NCBI GenBank assembly: GCA_905209075.1
Contig: CAJLRL010000021.1
Span: forward strand, 1-45,564
Length of the DNA stretch: 45,564 bases
Reading direction: 5' to 3'
From: an uncultured Lachnospiraceae bacterium
GTDB lineage: Bacteria > Bacillota > Clostridia > Lachnospirales > Lachnospiraceae
Each line of letters opens with the position of its first letter. Within the stretch, counting starts at the first letter, position 1. The position numbers and the translations under genes were made by a program. Shown piece after piece: positions 40,940 to 45,564 of the stretch. The notes beneath the pieces were generated by a model that worked only from the letters and a program-made list of their open reading frames with translations, was not told the DNA's origin and did no database searches.

Positions 40940-43255
40940 TTATTTAGCTTTCTTTTCAGCTTTTTTAACAATTTTTCCTTTGCCAAGATGAAGCTTCATC
41001 ACATACCAGATCTCTGTTGCGATAAAGATTGATGAATATGCACCACATAACAGACCTACCATAAGTGGAAGTGCAAACTCTTTGATAGATGCTACACCAA
41101 GGATGTAAAGCAGTAATACCATTATAAATGTTGTAAGTGATGTATTAATGCTTCGTGAAAGTGTCTGTGTGAGTGACTCATCTGCAATATCTGCAAGATC
41201 CTGTGGTGTTGTCTTTTTAATTCCATGCAGGTTTTCACGGATTCGGTCGAAAATAACGATCGTATCATTTACAGAGTATCCTACGATCGTAAGGATACAT
41301 GCAATAAATGTACTTCCCACAGAAATACGGATAAGTGCATATGCTGTTATAACTACAAGCACATCATGTACGAGTGCAAGGATAGCACTTGTCGCAAATC
41401 TGATATCTTTAAATCTGAACCAGATATAAAGGAGCATGAATATACATGCAACGATAACAGCGACTACAGCATTCTTTCTCATCTCACCACTGACTGTTGA
41501 GCTGATACTCTGGTACTCGATAGTAGAATCATCCACATTGAACTTGCTTGTAAGTAAATCTTCAAGTTTCTGTCTTTCCTCAAGTGAAAGTGTACGCGTC
41601 TTTAATGTTACTTTTGAGCTTCCACTTACAGTTGTAACCTGTACAGATTTGTCATCAAGTAAATCTGATACAGCAGGTACTATATCTGACTCTACCTCTG
41701 AAGCAGTGTACTCTTTTCCAAAATCAGCAGTTGTAGAAGTTCCGCCCATAAACTCAAGACTGTAGTTTAATGCATGGCTTCCGTTTGCTGCGTGTACTGC
41801 CATTCCGACAATACCCGCTAAAATGATAACAGCTGAAATAATAAAGTATTTAACCCTGTTTTTGATGAACTTGACAGGTTTTCTCTTTTTAGCTTTACCA
41901 TAAAGTTTTTCTTTTCTAAATCCTACAGCATAAAGAGCTCTTGTTATATATTTTGCAACAACAAGTGCTGTAAACATAGAAAGGATGATTGAAATCATAA
42001 GTGTATATGCAAATCCTTTTACAGTACCTGATCCAAGGATCATAAGAACAAGTGCTGCAAGGAATGTTGTTATCTGTCCATCAAGGATAGCTGATAATGC
42101 CTTTTTGTATCCTTCGTTTATCGCTGCATAAACTGTTTTTCCTGCTGAGATTTCCTCTCTGATACGTGCAAATACGATTACGTTTGCATCGACCGCCATA
42201 CCGATACCAAGTATAATACCTGCGATACCCGGCAGCGTAAGAGTAATTTCAAACCAGTAAATAAATGCAACTGTAAGTGTTGAATAAATACAAAGTGCCA
42301 CAGATGCAGCAACACCAAGTATTCCGTAGAATACGATCATAAATACCATGATAAGTATAAGACCGATAACTGCGGCCTTTACTGCATTTGTAAGAGCTGC
42401 GCTTCCAAGCTGTGCACCTACTACGTTTGACTCCATCTCCTCAAGTTCGAGATTGATTGCACCGACACGGATAAATGTGGCAAGCTGCGTTGCCTCATCA
42501 TAGTTTTTCATTCCGTTGATCACGCAGTTTCCATCTGTTATCGCAGCACTTACTGTAGGAACACTGATGAAATGGTCATCATAGTAGATACCTATAGACT
42601 GACCTTTTTCTTTGGCTGCTGTTGTAACCTCACCCCATTTATCGATTGCATCATCTTTGAGTTTGAGTTCTACAACCGGCTCCTGTGAAGAAGTCTGTGA
42701 CTCCTGCTGATAAGTGGCTTCTGCACTCTTTACATCGTTTCCATCCATAACTACCGAACCATTATCGATAAGTTTCTGGATATCATAATTTAACTTGTAA
42801 CCACCATCAACAGAGCTGTCTGCTGTGTAGTTAGCATTTCCGTCAGAATCATACTGTGATATGAAATACAGTGATCCCGGGCTTCCTAAATCCTCAAGGA
42901 TCTCGTTAGGATCATCTACACCAGGTATCTCTACAGTGATACGGTCATCACCATTCTGGTATACAGAATACTCTGTAGTGTAGCTTCCGGCACGTTCCTC
43001 AAGTTTTGCAATTGTGTCTTTAATGTCTGTCTTTGAAGGATTTTCATCCTTTATCTGATAAGTGATCGATACACCTCCTGACAGATCAAGACCAAGCTTA
43101 ATGTTCTGGAATTTCTTCTCAGAAACATCTTCGCCGTCAGCAGTTGCTTCCTGCTTTTTTTCTGTGTCAGTAATTATTGTTGTTCCATACCAGCCAAAAA
43201 ATCCAACACATGCAAGTATGAATACAAGAATTACGACTGCCTTTCCTTTTTTCAT
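40940..43255 (-). CDS. secDF: Protein translocase SecDF fusion
   Basis: A 771-residue fusion of SecD and SecF, the membrane partner of SecYEG that uses the proton gradient to pull exported proteins outwards. The SecD part has an amino-terminal helix, GLDLSGGVSITYQI near residue 55, a large external P1 domain (about 60-290) with IEVPG-like VEIPGVDDPNEIL, then a six-helix block. The SecF part restarts near residue 465 with its own external domain and six helices, including SVNDTIVIFDRIRENL. The length is normal for a clostridial fusion. It stands as a single gene with a terminator downstream. Confidence 0.95.
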   Translation of the reverse strand: MKKGKAVVILVFILACVGFFGWYGTTIITDTEKKQEATADGEDVSEKKFQNIKLGLDLSGGVSITYQIKDENPSKTDIKDTIAKLEERAGSYTTEYSVYQNGDDRITVEIPGVDDPNEILEDLGSPGSLYFISQYDSDGNANYTADSSVDGGYKLNYDIQKLIDNGSVVMDGNDVKSAEATYQQESQTSSQEPVVELKLKDDAIDKWGEVTTAAKEKGQSIGIYYDDHFISVPTVSAAITDGNCVINGMKNYDEATQLATFIRVGAINLELEEMESNVVGAQLGSAALTNAVKAAVIGLILIMVFMIVFYGILGVAASVALCIYSTLTVAFIYWFEITLTLPGIAGIILGIGMAVDANVIVFARIREEISAGKTVYAAINEGYKKALSAILDGQITTFLAALVLMILGSGTVKGFAYTLMISIILSMFTALVVAKYITRALYAVGFRKEKLYGKAKKRKPVKFIKNRVKYFIISAVIILAGIVGMAVHAANGSHALNYSLEFMGGTSTTADFGKEYTASEVESDIVPAVSDLLDDKSVQVTTVSGSSKVTLKTRTLSLEERQKLEDLLTSKFNVDDSTIEYQSISSTVSGEMRKNAVVAVIVACIFMLLYIWFRFKDIRFATSAILALVHDVLVVITAYALIRISVGSTFIACILTIVGYSVNDTIVIFDRIRENLHGIKKTTPQDLADIADESLTQTLSRSINTSLTTFIMVLLLYILGVASIKEFALPLMVGLLCGAYSSIFIATEIWYVMKLHLGKGKIVKKAEKKAK

Positions 43256-43320
43256 TTTCGCCTTACCTTCCTGTTTTATATATTAAGCCGCGGTTAGATC
43301 CGCTGCCCCTCGAACAATGA

Positions 43321-44682
43321 TTAATGTGCGCTGTCAGCCTCAGCTGCCTTTATCATTATAGCACATTCAATACGCTTCTTCTGCAGCTCACATCCAAGGT
43401 CATACGCATCTGTGATAGTTCCATGGAAATTATATGAATTTGCTGCACATCCGCCGCTGCAATAAAATCTTGCGAAGCAGTTGCGGCATTTTTCTTTTGC
43501 GTATACGTTACAGCATTTGAATTCATCCTGGATGTCTGTGGCTTTTATGCCATCCCAGACATTTCCCATAAGGAAATCTTCGTTTCCTACAAACTGATGA
43601 CATGGATAGAGATCTCCCCAAGGTGTAACTGCAAGATATTCTGTTCCTGAGCCACATCCTGAAAGTCTCTTGTATACACAAGGACCACCTTCAAGATCTA
43701 TCATAAAATGGAAGAAGTTAAATCCATTTCCCTGTCTGTTTCTCTTAACCATCTCGGCTGCAAGCTTATCATATTCATCAAATAATACCGGAAGATCCTC
43801 TTCCTTTAACGCATATGCATCTGTAGGCTGTGCCACTACAGGCTCAACAGATATCTGCTTGAACCCAAGATCAGCCAGATGAAGCACATCTTTTGAAAAA
43901 TCGGTATTGAAATGTGTATATGTACCTCTTACATAATATTTATCCTGATTTCTGCTCTCAGCAAATTTCTGGAATTTAGGAACTATAAGGTCATAGCTTC
44001 CCGCACCTTTTCTGAATGGACGCATATTATCATGGACTTCTTTTCGACCATCAATACTTAACACTACATTGTCCATCTCTTTGTTGGCAAATTCCATTAT
44101 ATCGTCATTTAAAAGTACACCATTTGTCGTAAGTGTAAATCTAAAATGTTTATCGTGAAGTTTCTCCTGCTCCCTGCCGTATGCAACAAGCTGCTTTACA
44201 ACATCGAAGTTCATAAGCGGCTCTCCACCAAAGAAATCCACCTCGAGATTTCTCCTGCTTCCTGAATTTGCAATAAGGAAGTCTAATGCCTGCTTTCCTG
44301 TCTCATACGACATTAAAGCCCTTCTTCCATGATACTCGCCTTCTTCTGCAAAACAATATTTACATGCAAGGTTACAGTCGTGCGCTATATGAAGACAGAG
44401 TGCTTTTACAACTGTCTGTCTCTTCTTAAAATCTATAATGCGCTCTTTATATACATCTTCGGTAAAGAGTTCTTCGTTGTTCTTTAACTCATTTACCTCT
44501 TCTATTGCCTCTTCTATCTCCGTTTTAGGATATTTTTCCTCTAACTTTTCAATAATCTCCTTAGCTGAATGTTCTTCGAACATTTCAATAACATCGTATG
44601 TGACGTCATCTACAACATGAATGGCACCACTATTGACATCTAAGACAATATTATAGCCGTTGTTCTTATACTGATGAACCAC
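43321..44682 (-). CDS. scfB: SCIFF peptide radical SAM maturase
   Basis: A 453-residue radical SAM enzyme that installs a thioether bond in the SCIFF peptide. An amino-terminal peptide-recognition domain (residues about 1-90, starting VHQYKNNGYNIVLDVNSGA) is followed by the cluster motif Cys103-x3-Cys107-x2-Cys110 and GGEPLMNFD. The carboxyl SPASM domain (from about residue 345) has many cysteines, including CGSGTEYLAVTPWGDLYPCH and CRNCFARFYCSGGC, for two auxiliary 4Fe-4S clusters. It lies downstream of the peptide gene, past a strong terminator hairpin. This pair is near-universal in Clostridia; its biological role is still unsettled. Confidence 0.96.
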   Translation of the reverse strand: MVHQYKNNGYNIVLDVNSGAIHVVDDVTYDVIEMFEEHSAKEIIEKLEEKYPKTEIEEAIEEVNELKNNEELFTEDVYKERIIDFKKRQTVVKALCLHIAHDCNLACKYCFAEEGEYHGRRALMSYETGKQALDFLIANSGSRRNLEVDFFGGEPLMNFDVVKQLVAYGREQEKLHDKHFRFTLTTNGVLLNDDIMEFANKEMDNVVLSIDGRKEVHDNMRPFRKGAGSYDLIVPKFQKFAESRNQDKYYVRGTYTHFNTDFSKDVLHLADLGFKQISVEPVVAQPTDAYALKEEDLPVLFDEYDKLAAEMVKRNRQGNGFNFFHFMIDLEGGPCVYKRLSGCGSGTEYLAVTPWGDLYPCHQFVGNEDFLMGNVWDGIKATDIQDEFKCCNVYAKEKCRNCFARFYCSGGCAANSYNFHGTITDAYDLGCELQKKRIECAIMIKAAEADSAH

Positions 44683-44753
44683 TACAATATTCCTCTCTTT
44701 CTATAACTCTCTGTTGATCGTAAATTAATTTCTATACACCAAACCTATACAGC

Positions 44754-44783
44754 AAAAAAGTGTGCGCCTAACGCACACTTTTT
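44754..44783 (-). terminator. Perfect terminator hairpin between scfA and scfB
   Basis: AAAAAGTGTGCG and CGCACACTTTTT form a 12-bp perfect stem around a 5-nt loop, followed by a T-run on the minus strand. It lies 10 bp after the SCIFF stop and 72 bp before scfB, so it should release most transcripts after the peptide gene and let a minority continue to the maturase. Confidence 0.85.
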
Positions 44784-44792
44784 AAATCTCTG

Positions 44793-44936
44793 TTATTTGT
44801 ACTGTTCGCAAGTCTGGTTTCCTACTGTACATGATGTCTTACATGCTGACTGGCAAGAAGTCTGGCACTCTCCACAGCCGCCTTTTTTAATTGTATTCTG
44901 TAACTTTCTTGTATTTAATGTCTTTACGTGTTTCAT
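44793..44936 (-). CDS. scfA: SCIFF ribosomally made peptide precursor (six cysteines in forty-five)
   Basis: A 47-residue precursor. The leader MKHVKTLNTRKLQNT is followed by a core with six Cys at positions 21, 24, 28, 32, 36 and 43, the SCIFF hallmark, ending in TVGNQTCEQYK. In the homologue CteA a thioether joins Cys32 to Thr37, as I recall; both residues occur here at the same positions. AAAAGGAG precedes the ATG. It is followed by the terminator hairpin and then the maturase gene, so it should be made in excess over the enzyme. Confidence 0.95.
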   Translation of the reverse strand: MKHVKTLNTRKLQNTIKKGGCGECQTSCQSACKTSCTVGNQTCEQYK

Positions 44937-45048
44937 ATTTTTCTCCTTTTCCTTTTAGACTGATACTATTAATATCGTATCATTAAAATTTCCAATTCGT
45001 TCCTCCATTATAGCACAAGGTTTTGCATATGGAAAGTGTTTTTTTATG

Positions 45049-45459
45049 CTATATTACCACTCCGTTACAGTGGTCTATTTCATGCTGGATTATCTGTGCC
45101 GTCCAGCCTGTATATTTTCCATGCTGTGGTTTAAAGTTTTGATCCAGATAATCAACTTCAATTTCATCATATCTGATACATGGTCTTACCCCTATAAGTG
45201 ACAGGCAGCTCTCCTGCGTTTTATACTCACCGGATTTTTTTGTTATAACAGGATTTATCATCGCAAACTGGAATGGTCCCGCTGATACAACAATTATAGA
45301 TTTATTTACACCTATCATATTTGCAGCCATTCCTACACACACTTCACTGTTTGCCCGCAATGTATCTAAAAGGTCTGTCACCACCTGTTTATCAGCTTCA
45401 GTTGCAGGCTGTGCCTTTTTAGCGAAAATACCTTTTCCACTTACAATTTTCCTTATCAT
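45049..45459 (-). CDS. def: Peptide deformylase, divergent type
   Basis: A 136-residue protein of the peptide deformylase fold, which removes the formyl group from new proteins. Motif 3, HEIDH (His126, Glu127, His130), is intact, and Cys85 in ESCLS supplies the third metal ligand. Motif 1, usually GxGxAAxQ, reads CVGMAANM, so the Gln that stabilises the transition state is Met48 and the first Gly is Cys41. Motif 2 has Ser84 in place of Gly. It ends soon after motif 3, without the usual carboxyl helix. Such short variants are common in Lachnospiraceae; activity is likely but altered. It lies 112 bp before scfA. Confidence 0.85.
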   Translation of the reverse strand: MIRKIVSGKGIFAKKAQPATEADKQVVTDLLDTLRANSEVCVGMAANMIGVNKSIIVVSAGPFQFAMINPVITKKSGEYKTQESCLSLIGVRPCIRYDEIEVDYLDQNFKPQHGKYTGWTAQIIQHEIDHCNGVVI

Positions 45460-45544
45460 AATTTATCCTCTTTTCCATTACTTTCGATTATATTTTTCCT
45501 ATGACTTGACACATTCCTTTTAATGCAATGCGGAAGATGTCGCA

Positions 45545-45563
45545 AAACGTCCGGTGGACGTTT
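45545..45563. other. Hairpin at the right edge of the window
   Basis: AAACGTCC and GGACGTTT form an 8-bp perfect stem around GGT. It may be the terminator of a gene beyond the window; too little sequence follows to judge. Confidence 0.35.
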
Positions 45564-45564
45564 G

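Overview
The window looks like a chromosomal segment of a low-GC, spore-forming Firmicute, most likely a Lachnospiraceae-type Clostridium relative. The grounds are a near-complete spoVA gene set, strong AGGAGG-type ribosome binding sites, the SCIFF ribosomal peptide with its radical SAM maturase, a fused SecDF, and gene families typical of gut Clostridia (GH53 galactanase, DUF6320, DUF3990). The species cannot be fixed from the sequence alone. I saw no rRNA, tRNA, insertion sequence, prophage or CRISPR array.

Layout. 0.1-4.3 kb: a MarR regulator diverges from a two-gene heterodimeric ABC exporter; a consensus promoter overlapping an inverted repeat lies between them. 4.5-9.8 kb: eight tightly packed minus-strand genes. 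From 5' to 3' these are an acyltransferase of the condensation fold, a DUF6320 membrane protein, an alpha/beta hydrolase, deoD, and then a toxin-antitoxin-like cassette (MNT nucleotidyltransferase, HEPN protein, DUF3990 ADP-ribosyltransferase-like protein, and an unrecognised 153-residue protein). A FadR-type GntR regulator diverges from this run. 10.8-17.6 kb: hflX with a TPR lipoprotein, glycogen phosphorylase diverging from an AraC regulator, a PAP2 phosphatase and an Asp/Asn-rich lipoprotein.

17.7-30.6 kb: the spoVA genes are split into three blocks. spoVAD-spoVAE, spoVAC and (on the other strand) spoVAA-spoVAB are separated by apt, a membrane GGDEF protein, trmO, a glycerol-1-phosphate dehydrogenase homologue, a DUF362 ferredoxin protein and a 1,196-residue secreted endo-galactanase. 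Each spoVA block has a plausible sigma-G promoter upstream.

30.6-45.5 kb: a small hypothetical gene and a two-piece ThrE-type exporter on the plus strand. Minus-strand blocks follow: trmH-like methyltransferase, 87-residue protein, small alarmone synthetase and ABC-F ATPase (translation and stress); DUF1294, dnaE and pfkA; secDF; and peptide deformylase, SCIFF peptide (scfA) and its maturase (scfB), with a strong terminator hairpin between the last two.

For about ten genes I moved the start downstream of the longest reading frame because a good ribosome binding site and family conservation point there; the entries say where. The most unusual signals are the four-gene MNT/HEPN/DUF3990 cassette, the dispersed spoVA set with its three sigma-G-like promoters, the paired LacI/cre-like sites upstream of the galactanase, and a 13-bp perfect hairpin with a G7A5 loop behind spoVAE.
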